A stretch of DNA of 64,000 bases from Phycisphaerae bacterium (GTDB lineage: Bacteria; Planctomycetota; Phycisphaerae; Phycisphaerales; UBA1924): the NCBI GenBank assembly GCA_016794925.1, contig JAEUIW010000003.1, positions 62,001 to 126,000 of the forward strand, written 5' to 3'. Below the pieces are notes generated by a model. The model saw nothing but the letters and a program-made list of their open reading frames with translations. It made no database searches and was not told where the DNA came from. The first letter of the stretch is position 1, and every line of letters begins with the position of its first letter. The position numbers and the translations under genes were made by a program. Of the stretch, positions 8,908 to 17,840 are shown piece by piece.

Positions 8908-9267
8908 TCACGAGCCCTTGGGGGGCTCCGGGGTGGCGGCAGGCGCGCCGGGTGAAGCGGGCGTCTTCGCCTTTTCGGCGTCTTTCTGCTTGGCGCTTTC
9001 GCGGTAGAGTTTCTCGACGTCGGGCTGGTCGGCGTTGGGGAGGGTGACGCCCTCGGGCAACTTGTCCCGGCCGGCCGCGCCGGATCCGGCGGGCGAGACC
9101 AGCCCGGGCGACCCTTCCACACCGAAGGCGCGTTCCATGAACGGCAGCGCGTAGGAACCCGCGAACAGCCCTCCGATGAGCCCGATGACCAAACCGGGCA
9201 GGAACAACCTGAGGAAGCCGGAGGAGACGGCGGGACGGGTGGGTTGGGGGTGGGAATTTTCGGTCAT
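8908..9267 (-). CDS. Small single-span membrane protein, unknown function
   Basis: A 119-residue protein not recognised as a known family. A short polar N terminus precedes one hydrophobic segment (about 18-43: LRLFLPGLVIGLIGGLFAGSYA), after which comes a Pro/Ala/Lys-rich tail of low complexity with a short charged helix (DVEKLYRESAKQKDAEKAK). It sits between the glycosyltransferase gene downstream and a CFA-type methyltransferase gene upstream, all on the minus strand. Likely anchored in the inner membrane with the tail outside; nothing more can be said. Confidence 0.6.
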   Translation of the reverse strand: MTENSHPQPTRPAVSSGFLRLFLPGLVIGLIGGLFAGSYALPFMERAFGVEGSPGLVSPAGSGAAGRDKLPEGVTLPNADQPDVEKLYRESAKQKDAEKAKTPASPGAPAATPEPPKGS

Positions 9268-9406
9268 CGGTGGACTCCCGCGCGGCCCTCGGCCGCGGCA
9301 TGTATGGCTGTTGACAATAGGAATCGTCCCCTTGGCGCGACCAACATGAACCTGCGATCCTGGCGGGGTGCGGGGTTCATTGGTGTGTGGCCGGGTTGCG
9401 GGCGGG

Positions 9407-10438
9407 TCAGTTCATGCCGCGGGGCTCGAACAGGTAGTGCGACACCAGCCATTCGCGACCAGACCGGAACCCCCACAGCTCGGAGCAGGCCATGAAAAAC
9501 ACGCGCCATCGGTTCCACCAGGTCGGGGCCTCGGGGCCGTACGCACGTTCGAGGACGGGCATGATCCGGTCGCGGTTGGCGTCCATCTTGGCGAGCCACG
9601 CGTCGGCGGTGCGCCGGTAGTGGTGGCCGTCCACGCGCCAGTGGTCGATGAGCCGGAGGTGGCGCTGAAAGTACAGCAACAGGTGATCGGAGGGCATGGT
9701 GCCGGCGGTGAAAAAATGTCGGGCGATCCAGTCGTCGCCCTCGAAGTGATACGCCGCGGAGCGGTGGGTGAAGATGTGCGCGAAGAGCAGCCCCTCCGGC
9801 TTCAGCCACGACGCGAGGTGCTCGAACAGGGCTTCGAAGTTCTTCATGTGCTCGAGCATCTCGACGCTCATCACACGATCGAAGCGCCGATCGGTGTCGA
9901 AGTGATTCGCGTCGGCGGTCACGACCTCCACGTTGCGCAGGCCCAGTTCGGCGGCGCGGCTGACGATGAACGCGCGCTGCGGGGCCGAGTTGCTCACCGC
10001 GAGCACGCGGCAGGCCGGGTAGCGTTCGGCCACGTAGAGGCTCAGGCTTCCCCATCCGCAGCCGAGGTCGAGCAGGTCCATTCCATCGGCCAGCCGCGCC
10101 CGTTGGCAGGAAAGCGCGAGCATGTCGTCCTCGCTCCGAGCGAGCGTGGTCACGCCGGGGTTCCAGTATCCCGAGCTGTATTTCAGCCGGGGCCCGAGCA
10201 CGAGGCGAAAGAACTCGGCGGGCAATTCGTAGTGTTGCTCGTTGGCCTTTTCGGGTTGGAGGGCGATCGCGGAGCGGGAGAGATCGGACACGAAGGCCCT
10301 GATCCGATCCTGTCTCTCTTCCTGCGTGCCGCGGCTTTCGTGGCGCGATTGGGCGGCGAGGCGGCGGCGGATGCCCCATCGGACCGCGGCGTCGGGAAGC
10401 ACGCCGCGATCGAGCCATCGTTCGTACCAATGGGGCAT
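9407..10438 (-). CDS. SAM-dependent methyltransferase of the cyclopropane-fatty-acid-synthase family
   Basis: A 343-residue SAM methyltransferase of the Mycolic_acid_synthase/CFA class acting on lipid acyl chains or related substrates. The short N-terminal region before [18 protein letters not shown] replaces the longer N-terminal domain of true CFA synthases. Motif I is [11 protein letters not shown] at 122-132, followed by [12 protein letters not shown] and by [18 protein letters not shown], which corresponds to the CFA motif with ISIEMIEAVG. The C-terminal part carries SDHLLLYFQ and a Trp-rich end. It lies 52 bases from the DUF1295 gene on the same strand. Together with the desaturase, flavin oxidase and second CFA gene nearby it suggests remodelling of membrane fatty acids; the precise product is unknown. 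Confidence 0.85.
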   Translation of the reverse strand: MPHWYERWLDRGVLPDAAVRWGIRRRLAAQSRHESRGTQEERQDRIRAFVSDLSRSAIALQPEKANEQHYELPAEFFRLVLGPRLKYSSGYWNPGVTTLARSEDDMLALSCQRARLADGMDLLDLGCGWGSLSLYVAERYPACRVLAVSNSAPQRAFIVSRAAELGLRNVEVVTADANHFDTDRRFDRVMSVEMLEHMKNFEALFEHLASWLKPEGLLFAHIFTHRSAAYHFEGDDWIARHFFTAGTMPSDHLLLYFQRHLRLIDHWRVDGHHYRRTADAWLAKMDANRDRIMPVLERAYGPEAPTWWNRWRVFFMACSELWGFRSGREWLVSHYLFEPRGMN

Positions 10439-10490
10439 GGCGGCTCTCGCGGAGGGGCAGCGTGTGGTCGTGCGGTGGGTGGGGCGTGGA

Positions 10491-11315
10491 TCAGGGTTGG
10501 GCCGTGGTCGTGCGCTGAGGAAACCAGGGAATGAATGCGCTGACCTCGCGCTGGTAGCGTGCGTACGCCTCGGGGCGGGAGCGGAGCGCCCGGGCCTCGG
10601 TGGGTGGGATGCCCGTGACCCTCAGCACGAGCAGCAGCATGACCGCGGGCGCGAGGAAGCCGAGGTAGGCCTCGGGGTTGCTCGGGCCCGCCGCGGCGAG
10701 GACCGCGAGGGCGTACGCAACCCAGACGAGCCACTCGAAGAAGTAGTTCGGGTGTCGCGAGCAGGCCCAGAGCCCGTCGCGGCAGACGCGGCCCTTGTTC
10801 GCGGCGATTGCCTTGAATGCCTTGAGTTGACGATCGGCGAGCGATTCGCCGAAGAGCGCGATGAGCCAGAGCGCGGCCGCCGCGTAATCCCATGGTCCCA
10901 GGGGCCCGCTGTTCCAGGCGCACGCGGCCACGAACGGCAACGCGAGAACCACGACCGTCACGGCCTGTGCCTGAAAGAACCAAAAGTGGAAGAAATTGAC
11001 GCGGGGTCCGAGCCGATCGCGAAGGTCCTTGTACCGACCGTCCTCCTCATGGGCGCCCCACACGCGGTCGGTGAGCAGGTGGGCGGCGAGACGGAGCCCC
11101 CACATGCCGCCCATGATACCGACGAGCGCACGTCGCCCCGGATCCCCCTCGCCGGTCAGTCCGACGAGCAGCGCGCTCAAGCCGAGCAGCCCGGCCCAGC
11201 CCACATCGACGACTCCGGCATCGCGCCGGCGGACCTGCACGTACCAGAGGACGAGCATCGTGAGGCTTGACGCGGCGGCGATGATCAGCAATTGAATCCA
11301 AGGTTGGAGAATCAC
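10491..11315 (-). CDS. DUF1295 family membrane protein, steroid 5-alpha-reductase-like
   Basis: Integral membrane protein of 274 residues with about seven hydrophobic segments. The C-terminal part has the motif [18 protein letters not shown], which is the conserved core of DUF1295 and of the steroid 5-alpha-reductase/ICMT fold, followed by ETEAR-like residues in [22 protein letters not shown]. Members of the fold reduce or methylate hydrophobic substrates in the membrane. The start is a GTG at 11315. It is upstream of, and probably co-transcribed with, the CFA-type methyltransferase, which supports a role in lipid modification, but the substrate is unknown. Confidence 0.85.
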   Translation of the reverse strand: MILQPWIQLLIIAAASSLTMLVLWYVQVRRRDAGVVDVGWAGLLGLSALLVGLTGEGDPGRRALVGIMGGMWGLRLAAHLLTDRVWGAHEEDGRYKDLRDRLGPRVNFFHFWFFQAQAVTVVVLALPFVAACAWNSGPLGPWDYAAAALWLIALFGESLADRQLKAFKAIAANKGRVCRDGLWACSRHPNYFFEWLVWVAYALAVLAAAGPSNPEAYLGFLAPAVMLLLVLRVTGIPPTEARALRSRPEAYARYQREVSAFIPWFPQRTTTAQP

Positions 11316-11710
11316 GCGCGGACTCCGCCCGGTCGGATCGTGTCATTGACCGCCGGGAGGGTGCGAGCGAAACGGGATCCTGAATCGTGGGGTGGGCGGT
11401 CGGCGGGGGTGTTCGTGCTCATCGCGGGGATTATCGCCGCCGGAAAGGCATTGTCGCCGGCCCGGCGTTGACAAAGCCGCGCGGGACACGATGAGTGAAT
11501 CTCCGGTTCAGATGTGCCCATGTCTGATCCGGCCGAGGAGCCGAATCGACGAGTGGGGAGGCGGAGACCGCCGCGCACAATCGTCTGGGGCATGGCGTTG
11601 GTCGGGCCGGGCAGCCACGCGCAGTCGTGGGGGCGCCCGGGCGGGCCCGGGAAAAGACGAACGGCGAATCGCGTTCAACGAGCGTGGGAGGCGCCGGGCG
11701 GGCGGTGCGG
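11316..11710. other. 395-base gap between DUF1295 and GGDEF genes
   Basis: Both flanking genes are on the minus strand. The only candidate gene is a 36-codon minus-strand frame from an ATG at 11422 whose stop overlaps the GTG start of the DUF1295 gene by four bases. It has no clear Shine-Dalgarno sequence and its product (MSTNTPADRPPHDSG and so on) has no recognisable feature, so it is not called as a gene. No terminator or promoter was recognised. Confidence 0.4.
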
Positions 11711-12646
11711 TCAGCCGGCCTTGGCCATGGGCGCGGCGGCGAGGTCGGAAGTGGAGACGCGGTTGCGTCCGCTCTTTTTCGACGAGTAGAGGTTCTTGTC
11801 CGCTGCTTCGAGCCAGGCTTCGGCGCTCAGCGGGCACGGCGTCTGCGCGACGCCCGCGACGCCGAAGGACGCGGTGACGTGGTGCTCGGGGTGGCGGGGC
11901 CAGGTGACGCCCGCGACGGCCACGCGGATGCGTTCGGCGACCTGCGCGGCATCCGCGGGCGAGGTGCTGGGCATGATGAGCGCGAACTCCTCCCCGCCGT
12001 AGCGGCAGGGGATGTCGGTCTCGCGGCACTCCTTCTGGAGGAGTTTCGCGAAGCCGATGAGCACCTCGTCGCCGGCGGGGTGCCCGTAGGTGTCGTTGAT
12101 CTTCTTGAAATGGTCGATGTCCACGATCAGGAGCGACAGGGGCGTTCCGTAGCGCCGGTTGCCGCTCGTTTCCTGGGCCCATCGCTTGTTGAACGCGGCG
12201 CGATTGCCCAGCCCGGTCAGACCGTCGAGGTCGGCCCGGTCCGAGAGCAGCCCGAGGAGGTGATGGAGGCGGAGACTGGCGCGCAGGCGAGCGCGGAGCT
12301 CCGCGAGATCGAAGGGCTTGGTGACGTAGTCGTTGGCGCCGAGCTCAAATGCCGTGACCTTATCCTGGGACGATTGCAGGCCCGAGAGCACGATGATCGG
12401 GATGGTGCGCGTGGACGGCTCGTCCTTGAGCGCGCGCAGGACGCTCAGGCCGTCCATCTGGGGCATGTCGAGGTCGAGGAGGATGGTGGCCGGCAGGCGC
12501 TGCTTGGCGAGCTGGACGGCCTGAACCCCGTTGGTCGCGGAGACGAGCTCGATCGGCTCGTGCTTGAGCCGCGCGGTCAGCAGGCGATGCACGTCGACCG
12601 AATCATCGACGATGAGCACGATCGGTTTGGCGTCTGGGCTGGGCAC
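11711..12646 (-). CDS. Response regulator with GGDEF diguanylate cyclase domain
   Basis: Cytosolic PleD/WspR-type diguanylate cyclase of 311 residues that would make cyclic di-GMP when phosphorylated. The receiver domain has Asp14-Asp15, the phospho-acceptor Asp58 in LLDLDMPQMDG and Lys110 in VTKPF. The cyclase domain begins at DGLTGLGNRAAF (about 141) and has the catalytic GGEEF at 217-221. Five residues before it is RETD (208-211), a complete inhibitory I-site RxxD, so product feedback is expected. The GTG start at 12646 has AAGGA eleven bases upstream. The Hpt gene directly upstream is a likely phosphorelay partner. Confidence 0.95.
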   Translation of the reverse strand: MPSPDAKPIVLIVDDSVDVHRLLTARLKHEPIELVSATNGVQAVQLAKQRLPATILLDLDMPQMDGLSVLRALKDEPSTRTIPIIVLSGLQSSQDKVTAFELGANDYVTKPFDLAELRARLRASLRLHHLLGLLSDRADLDGLTGLGNRAAFNKRWAQETSGNRRYGTPLSLLIVDIDHFKKINDTYGHPAGDEVLIGFAKLLQKECRETDIPCRYGGEEFALIMPSTSPADAAQVAERIRVAVAGVTWPRHPEHHVTASFGVAGVAQTPCPLSAEAWLEAADKNLYSSKKSGRNRVSTSDLAAAPMAKAG

Positions 12647-12720
12647 GAGCGGCGTGTTCCTTGACGGGCCTGCGGGAGGAGTGCGTGGGACGAGCGGCGC
12701 GGCGTGGTGGTGTCGGGGGC

Positions 12721-13062
12721 TCAGGACGAGCGGACGCGCTCGCAGAGCGACAGCAGTTCCGCGAACTGCGCGCGGAGCGACGCCAGTTGGGGTCCGAGCA
12801 CGCCGTCGCTGACGGCGCTGAGCGTGGATTCGAGCCCGCCCGCGGCCGACCCGAGGTCCGGAAAGCCGTACCCGCCGCCGGCGCCCTTGAGTTGGTGGGC
12901 GAGCCGGCGCAGCTCTTCGAGGCGCTGTCCCTCCCACGCGGATCGCATCGCCGCGATCCGTGTGGGCATCTCGTTGATGAAGAGACCAACGATCTCCCGC
13001 ATTTCAGGGTCTTGGGCGAACTGACTGAAAATGGGATCGGCGCCCGATTTCGGCGTGGACAT
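12721..13062 (-). CDS. Hpt histidine phosphotransfer protein
   Basis: A free-standing Hpt domain of 113 residues. The motif LRRLAHQLKGAGGGYGFPDLG contains the phosphorylated His56 followed by the Lys and Gly residues that are diagnostic of Hpt proteins. The rest is predicted as a four-helix bundle. It is followed at 75 bases by the GGDEF response regulator on the same strand, so it probably relays phosphate from a hybrid kinase encoded elsewhere to that regulator. The gene is divergent from the desaturase gene. Confidence 0.92.
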   Translation of the reverse strand: MSTPKSGADPIFSQFAQDPEMREIVGLFINEMPTRIAAMRSAWEGQRLEELRRLAHQLKGAGGGYGFPDLGSAAGGLESTLSAVSDGVLGPQLASLRAQFAELLSLCERVRSS

Positions 13063-13249
13063 GATGGCGAACCTCCGTCGAGATTGGATCGGTCGATTGC
13101 CGTGCGGAGTTCATCCATTCACCTTGCCGTGGGAGACATTCGATCGGGCCGCGATCGAGTCATCCGGCGCTGGTATAGTCGCGCCCGCGCGGACGGGTTC
13201 TCGGTCCGGCGGAGCAGTTATCAGGGCGCGCGAGGTTGCGGACACCACC

Positions 13250-14230
13250 ATGCACGATTCACTACAGGGGCCCGAGTCGGGCGCGCGTGAAACGGGAACG
13301 TGCGTGCGGGACGAGGGGATGTCCGGCGCAACCCGGCCGATGTGGGTGACCGCGCAGGGGCTCGAGCATCCAGAACGCATTCGCGTGTGGAACGCGTTGC
13401 CGATCATCGTGATCCACCTTCTCGTGGTGGCCGTGGTGTGGGTTGGCTTTTCGTGGGTGGCACTCGCGGTGGCCGCGAGTCTGTACGTGGTGCGCATGTT
13501 CGTGATCACGGCGTTCTACCACCGGTATTTTTCACACCGGACGTTTTCGACCTCTCGAGCGATGCAGGCCATCGCGGGCGTGCTGGGCACGATGACGGCC
13601 CAGCGCGGGCCGCTGTGGTGGGCGGCTCACCATCGCGATCACCATCGCCACTCCGACCACGACCCGGATATCCACTCTCCGCTTCGGCAGCCGCTGGGCT
13701 GGAGTCATATCGGCTGGTTCTTATCGGACGCTGGTGTCGTGGCGAACCGGAGAGCGGTGCCCGACCTAACGCGGTACCCCGAACTGAGGGTCATCGATGA
13801 CTGGCACATGATCGGGCCGTTCGCGTTGGTCGGGATGATGTTCGCGCTGGGCTGGTGCTTGGACCGGCTGTGGCCCGGTCTGGGGACAAGCGGGCCGCAG
13901 ATGGTGGTGTGGGGGTTCGCGATCTCGACGGTGGTGCTCTATCACGCCACCTTCACGATCAACTCGCTGGCCCACACGTGGGGTCGGCGCCGGTTCCGCA
14001 CGGACGACGACTCTCGGAACAACTTCTGGCTGGCGCTGCTGACGTTCGGCGAAGGGTGGCACAACAACCACCACTACTTCCCGGGCACGGTTCGGCAGGG
14101 GTTCTATTGGTGGGAGATCGATCTGACGTACTACGTCCTCGTGGCCATGTCAAAGGTGGGGCTCGTGTGGGACCTTCGGCGCGTGCCCGCGCACGTGTAC
14201 GACGTCGCGGCCCGGCGGGCAGCGGTCTGA
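13250..14230 (+). CDS. Membrane fatty-acid desaturase, stearoyl-CoA-desaturase-like
   Basis: Di-iron membrane desaturase that introduces a double bond into acyl chains, probably at position 9. The three histidine boxes are HRYFSH (91-96), HHRDHH (127-132) and EGWHNNHH (near 268), in the pattern of the bacterial and animal delta-9 desaturases. Hydrophobic segments lie around 50-80, 103-115 and 210-250. The frame is open further upstream, but the ATG at 13250 is the first good start; an ATG at 13319 would remove 23 non-conserved residues. It leads a plus-strand set with the flavin oxidase, DUF1365 and CFA genes. Confidence 0.92.
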   Translation: MHDSLQGPESGARETGTCVRDEGMSGATRPMWVTAQGLEHPERIRVWNALPIIVIHLLVVAVVWVGFSWVALAVAASLYVVRMFVITAFYHRYFSHRTFSTSRAMQAIAGVLGTMTAQRGPLWWAAHHRDHHRHSDHDPDIHSPLRQPLGWSHIGWFLSDAGVVANRRAVPDLTRYPELRVIDDWHMIGPFALVGMMFALGWCLDRLWPGLGTSGPQMVVWGFAISTVVLYHATFTINSLAHTWGRRRFRTDDDSRNNFWLALLTFGEGWHNNHHYFPGTVRQGFYWWEIDLTYYVLVAMSKVGLVWDLRRVPAHVYDVAARRAAV

Positions 14231-14275
14231 CCGGCGGCCGGGGTCGATTGTCGTTTCGCGACGAGCGAGGGTCGG

Positions 14276-15523
14276 ATGCGGATCGCCATCGTCGGGAGCG
14301 GAGTCTCGGGTCTGGTTGCGGCGTATCGGCTGCGCGCGGCGCACGACGTGGTCGTGTTCGAGGCTGCTCCCCGTGCCGGAGGCCACGCGCACACGGTGCG
14401 GGTCGAGCACGAGGGGCGCGTCGTCGATGTCGACACCGGATTCATCGTGTTCAATCGGGAGAACTACCCGCGTTTCAGCGGCCTGCTCGACGAGCTCGGC
14501 GTCGCGTCGCACCCCGCGCCGATGTCATTTTCGGTGCGGAACGAACGAACGGGGCTCGAGTACGCGGGCGGTTCCTTCGCGGCGCTGTTCGCGCAGCGGC
14601 GGAACCTGTTCCGGCCGTCATTTCACGCCATGATCCGCGGCGTTCTGCGTTTCAACCGCGAGGCGCCCGCGGACGCCGAGCGTCTGCCTCCCGAGATGAC
14701 GATCGGGCAGTACCTGGGCACGCGTGCCTACCCGTCGCGTTTCGCGGAGGACTTCCTGTTGCCGATGGGGGGCGCGATCTGGTCGGCGTCCGCGGCGCGT
14801 GCCGCGGAGATCCCGCTCCGGTTCTTCGTGCGTTTCTTCGACCAGCACGGGATGCTCCGCGTGCGGGGGCAGCCGCAGTGGTACACGATCACCGGCGGTT
14901 CGCGCCGGTATGTGGAGGCGATCGTCGCCCGGCTGGGGGGCCGCGTGCAACTGGGCCGAGCCGTCCGGCAGATCGTGCGCGATGACCGGGGCGTCACGGT
15001 CTGGCACGGCCCGGCCGCCGGAGCCACGGTGGAGCGATTCGACTGGGTTGTGCTGGCGTGCCACAGCGATCAGGCCCTGGCGCTGCTCGCGGATCCGAGC
15101 CCCTACGAGCGCGACGTGCTTTCGGCTATCCGGTACCGCGCGAACGACTGCGCGCTCCATTGGGATCGCACGCTCCTGCCGCGCCGAGCCCGCGCCTGGG
15201 CGGCGTGGAACTACCGCGTTCCCCGGGGCGACGCGGCGGCGGTGACGGTCACGTACAACCTCAGCATCCTGCAATCGTTGGGGACGCGCGAGCCGCTCTG
15301 TGTCTCCGTCAATCTGACTGACCGTATCGACCCGGGCAAGGTCTACGCGCGCATGACGTACCACCACCCGGTCTACGACCAGCGGGCCATCGCGGCCCAG
15401 CGGCGGTGGGAGGAGATTTCCGGCTGGAATCGCACGTGCTACTGCGGCGCGTACTGGCGGCACGGCTTTCACGAGGACGGGGTCTGGTCGGCGCACCGCG
15501 TCACCGAGCGTTTCATGACCTAA
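14276..15523 (+). CDS. FAD-dependent amine-oxidase-family protein linked to CFA synthesis
   Basis: Flavoprotein of 415 residues. The N terminus is a dinucleotide-binding fold with [15 protein letters not shown] (5-19) and, after VVVFEA, the [10 protein letters not shown] segment that contacts [20 protein letters not shown] and the later PMGGAIWS match the subgroup of NAD(P)-binding amine oxidases (COG2907) encoded with cyclopropane fatty acid synthase and DUF1365 in many bacteria. In Rhodobacter sphaeroides a member of this group, UfaO, is reported to act in furan fatty acid formation; that link is from memory and the function here is inferred. It lies 45 bases after the desaturase and 46 before the DUF1365 gene. 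Confidence 0.9.
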   Translation: MRIAIVGSGVSGLVAAYRLRAAHDVVVFEAAPRAGGHAHTVRVEHEGRVVDVDTGFIVFNRENYPRFSGLLDELGVASHPAPMSFSVRNERTGLEYAGGSFAALFAQRRNLFRPSFHAMIRGVLRFNREAPADAERLPPEMTIGQYLGTRAYPSRFAEDFLLPMGGAIWSASAARAAEIPLRFFVRFFDQHGMLRVRGQPQWYTITGGSRRYVEAIVARLGGRVQLGRAVRQIVRDDRGVTVWHGPAAGATVERFDWVVLACHSDQALALLADPSPYERDVLSAIRYRANDCALHWDRTLLPRRARAWAAWNYRVPRGDAAAVTVTYNLSILQSLGTREPLCVSVNLTDRIDPGKVYARMTYHHPVYDQRAIAAQRRWEEISGWNRTCYCGAYWRHGFHEDGVWSAHRVTERFMT

Positions 15524-15569
15524 CCGCGCCCGCACGCGCTGGGAAAACGCCCGCGTACGATTCTCGTGC

Positions 15570-16391
15570 ATGGCGTGGCGATCGGCGATCTACGTCGGAC
15601 GGGTTCGGCACCGGCGGCTGACGCCCGTGCCGCACGCGTTCACGTTTCCGCTGTTCATGGCGTACCTCGATCTGTCGGAGGTCCCGCGGGTGCTCGACGG
15701 TCGGTGGCTCTGGTCCGCGCGTCGTGCCGCGCTGGTGCGGTTCCGACGTGAGGACTACCTCGGCCCGCCCGATGTGCCGCTCGATGAGGCGGTGCGGTCG
15801 CTGGTTGCGCTCCGGACCGGGGAGCGTCCCGCCGGGCCGATCCGGATGCTGACCCACCTGCGGTGGCTGGGGTATGTGTTCAATCCGGTGACGTTCTATT
15901 ACTGCTTTGATCCCGGCGGCGCGCGCGTCCGGACGATTGTCGCGGAGATCACCAACACGCCGTGGAAGGAGCGGCACGCCTATGTGCTCGACGCGCGCGG
16001 GGGCGGCGCCGTCGAGCGGCGCCGGTTCCGGTTCGAGAAGGTCTTTCACGTTTCGCCGTTCATGCCCATGGACCTTGGGTACGATTGGACGTTCACGGAG
16101 CCGGGTGATCGGCTCGCGGTTCACATGAAACTCGTCGGGCGGACCGGCAGGGTGTTCGACGCCACCTTGGGGATGGCGCGCCGGCCGATTTCCGGCCGCA
16201 CGCTCGCCGCGGCGGTCGTGCGATACCCTTTGATGACGGCGCGGGTCACCGGCGCGATCCACTGGCACGCGCTACGGCTGTGGCTCAAAGGGGTACCGGT
16301 GCAACCGCATCCGAGCCCCTCGTGCAGCCCGAGCGATGCGGTCACGCCCGCGACCGGCGACGGCGCCGGGGTGCGGGGAACCAGGGGGTGA
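15570..16391 (+). CDS. DUF1365 protein of the CFA operon
   Basis: A 273-residue DUF1365 (COG3496) protein. Family hallmarks are [20 protein letters not shown] at the start, the [15 protein letters not shown] motif in the middle and [12 protein letters not shown] in the second half. The biochemical role of the family is not established, but it nearly always neighbours the flavin amine oxidase and CFA synthase, as here. The last 40 residues are low-complexity and probably unstructured. The stop lies eight bases before the CFA start, so the genes form one operon. Confidence 0.9.
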   Translation: MAWRSAIYVGRVRHRRLTPVPHAFTFPLFMAYLDLSEVPRVLDGRWLWSARRAALVRFRREDYLGPPDVPLDEAVRSLVALRTGERPAGPIRMLTHLRWLGYVFNPVTFYYCFDPGGARVRTIVAEITNTPWKERHAYVLDARGGGAVERRRFRFEKVFHVSPFMPMDLGYDWTFTEPGDRLAVHMKLVGRTGRVFDATLGMARRPISGRTLAAAVVRYPLMTARVTGAIHWHALRLWLKGVPVQPHPSPSCSPSDAVTPATGDGAGVRGTRG

Positions 16392-16398
16392 GGCGAGC

Positions 16399-17676
16399 AT
16401 GAGCACGACAATCGTTCCCGCCGGAGAGGTCAGCGTCTCGGTGCGCGCCGGGCCGGTCGAGGCGCTGGGTCGCTGGATCGTCCGTCGGGCCCTGTCCGCG
16501 CTGCGGCACGGCCGGGTGGAGCTGCTCGACGGCGACGATCGACTCGTGAGCCCGGACGGGGGCGGGCCTCGCGCCGAGCTTCGCGTGCTCCATCCCGGGT
16601 TCTACTCGGCCGTGGCATTCCGCGGCACGCTGGGGGCTGGGGAGTCGTACATGGACGGGCACTGGGTGTGCGACGATATCCCGGCGCTCGTCGAGGTGAT
16701 GGCCACGAACTACGAGGCGATGGAGCGGATGGAATCACCCCTCGCGCGGGTGCCGCAGGGTCTCGCGCGCATCGCGGCCTGGCTGAAGCGGAACACGCCG
16801 GGCGGGTCTCGTCGGAACATCGCGGCCCACTACGACCTTTCCAACGATTTCTTCGAGTTGTTCCTGGATCCCACGATGACGTATTCGTGCGCGGTTTTCG
16901 ATCCTCCCGGGATCTCGCTGGAAGAGGCCCAACGCGAGAAACTCGACCGCGCGTGCCGGAAACTCGCGCTGAGGCCCACGGACCACCTGCTGGAGATCGG
17001 AACGGGGTGGGGCTCCCTGGCCGTGCACGCGGCGCGGCGGTACGGCTGCCGCGTGACAACGACGACAATCTCGGAACGCCAGTTTGGTCTGGCTTCGCGG
17101 CGGGTGCGTGAGGCGGGGCTCGCCGATCGCGTGACCGTGATCCGGTCCGACTACCGGGACCTGCGGCCCCCGGCGCGATCGCGAGGGTTCGACAAGCTGA
17201 TCTCGATCGAGATGATCGAGGCGGTCGGACACGGGTTCATGTCCCGCTACATGGGCGCGTGCGCAGACCTGCTGGCGCCGCATGGCATGGCCCTGATCCA
17301 GGCCATCACCATCCGCGACCGCTACTACGAGGACGCGCGGCGGTACGTTGATTTCCTGAAGAAGCACATTTTTCCGGGCTCGTGCCTTCCCTCGCTCGGA
17401 CGCATCATCGCCGCGATGGCCGAGGTGACCGATCTGCGCCTGGTTGGCGTGGAGGACATCGGGCCGCATTACATCCGCACCCTGCGGCTCTGGCGCGAGG
17501 CGTTCTTCGCTCGCCTCGACCGCGTGCGCGCCATGGGCTACGACGATCGGTTCATCCGCATGTGGGAGTTCTACCTGACCTACTGCGAGGGTGTTTTCCG
17601 GTCGCGGCACACGACCGACCTGCAACTGCTCTTCGCCAAGCCCTTCTGCCGCGAGGAGCCGCTCCGCTCGTCATGA
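16399..17676 (+). CDS. cfa: Cyclopropane-fatty-acyl-phospholipid synthase
   Basis: SAM-dependent enzyme of 425 residues that adds a methylene bridge (or a methyl group) to double bonds of phospholipid acyl chains at the inner membrane. It has the N-terminal CFA domain, the motif NIAAHYDLSNDFFELFLDPTMTYSC in the first third, SAM motif I LLEIGTGWGSL, the conserved TTTISERQFGLA segment, ISIEMIEAVGHGFM and the late FIRMWEFYLTYCEGVF signature. The ATG at 16399 follows GAGGCGAGC and is preferred over an earlier in-frame start. It closes the operon desaturase, flavin oxidase, DUF1365, cfa; the desaturase would supply the unsaturated substrate. Confidence 0.94.
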   Translation: MSTTIVPAGEVSVSVRAGPVEALGRWIVRRALSALRHGRVELLDGDDRLVSPDGGGPRAELRVLHPGFYSAVAFRGTLGAGESYMDGHWVCDDIPALVEVMATNYEAMERMESPLARVPQGLARIAAWLKRNTPGGSRRNIAAHYDLSNDFFELFLDPTMTYSCAVFDPPGISLEEAQREKLDRACRKLALRPTDHLLEIGTGWGSLAVHAARRYGCRVTTTTISERQFGLASRRVREAGLADRVTVIRSDYRDLRPPARSRGFDKLISIEMIEAVGHGFMSRYMGACADLLAPHGMALIQAITIRDRYYEDARRYVDFLKKHIFPGSCLPSLGRIIAAMAEVTDLRLVGVEDIGPHYIRTLRLWREAFFARLDRVRAMGYDDRFIRMWEFYLTYCEGVFRSRHTTDLQLLFAKPFCREEPLRSS

Positions 17677-17840
17677 CCCTCCACGACTCTCGCGGCATGG
17701 TGCACGGACCGGGCGCTTCGTGTCCCTCGGTTGTCGCGGCGCGTTGATCGGGTTCATTGACGGGATGTTGATGAATCGGAAGGCCACTCGGCCTTGGCGT
17801 GGGCACGCCGGCCGGCACGCATTCGACGTCCGGCTCCGGC

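Noticed and set aside
11312-11422. 36-codon minus-strand gene overlapping the DUF1295 start by GTGA
   Set aside because: The overlap is suggestive, but there is no Shine-Dalgarno sequence and the product has no recognisable feature.
17781-17796. Hairpin AAGGCC-N4-GGCCTT between cfa and glmS as a terminator
   Set aside because: Stem of only six pairs and no T run on either strand.
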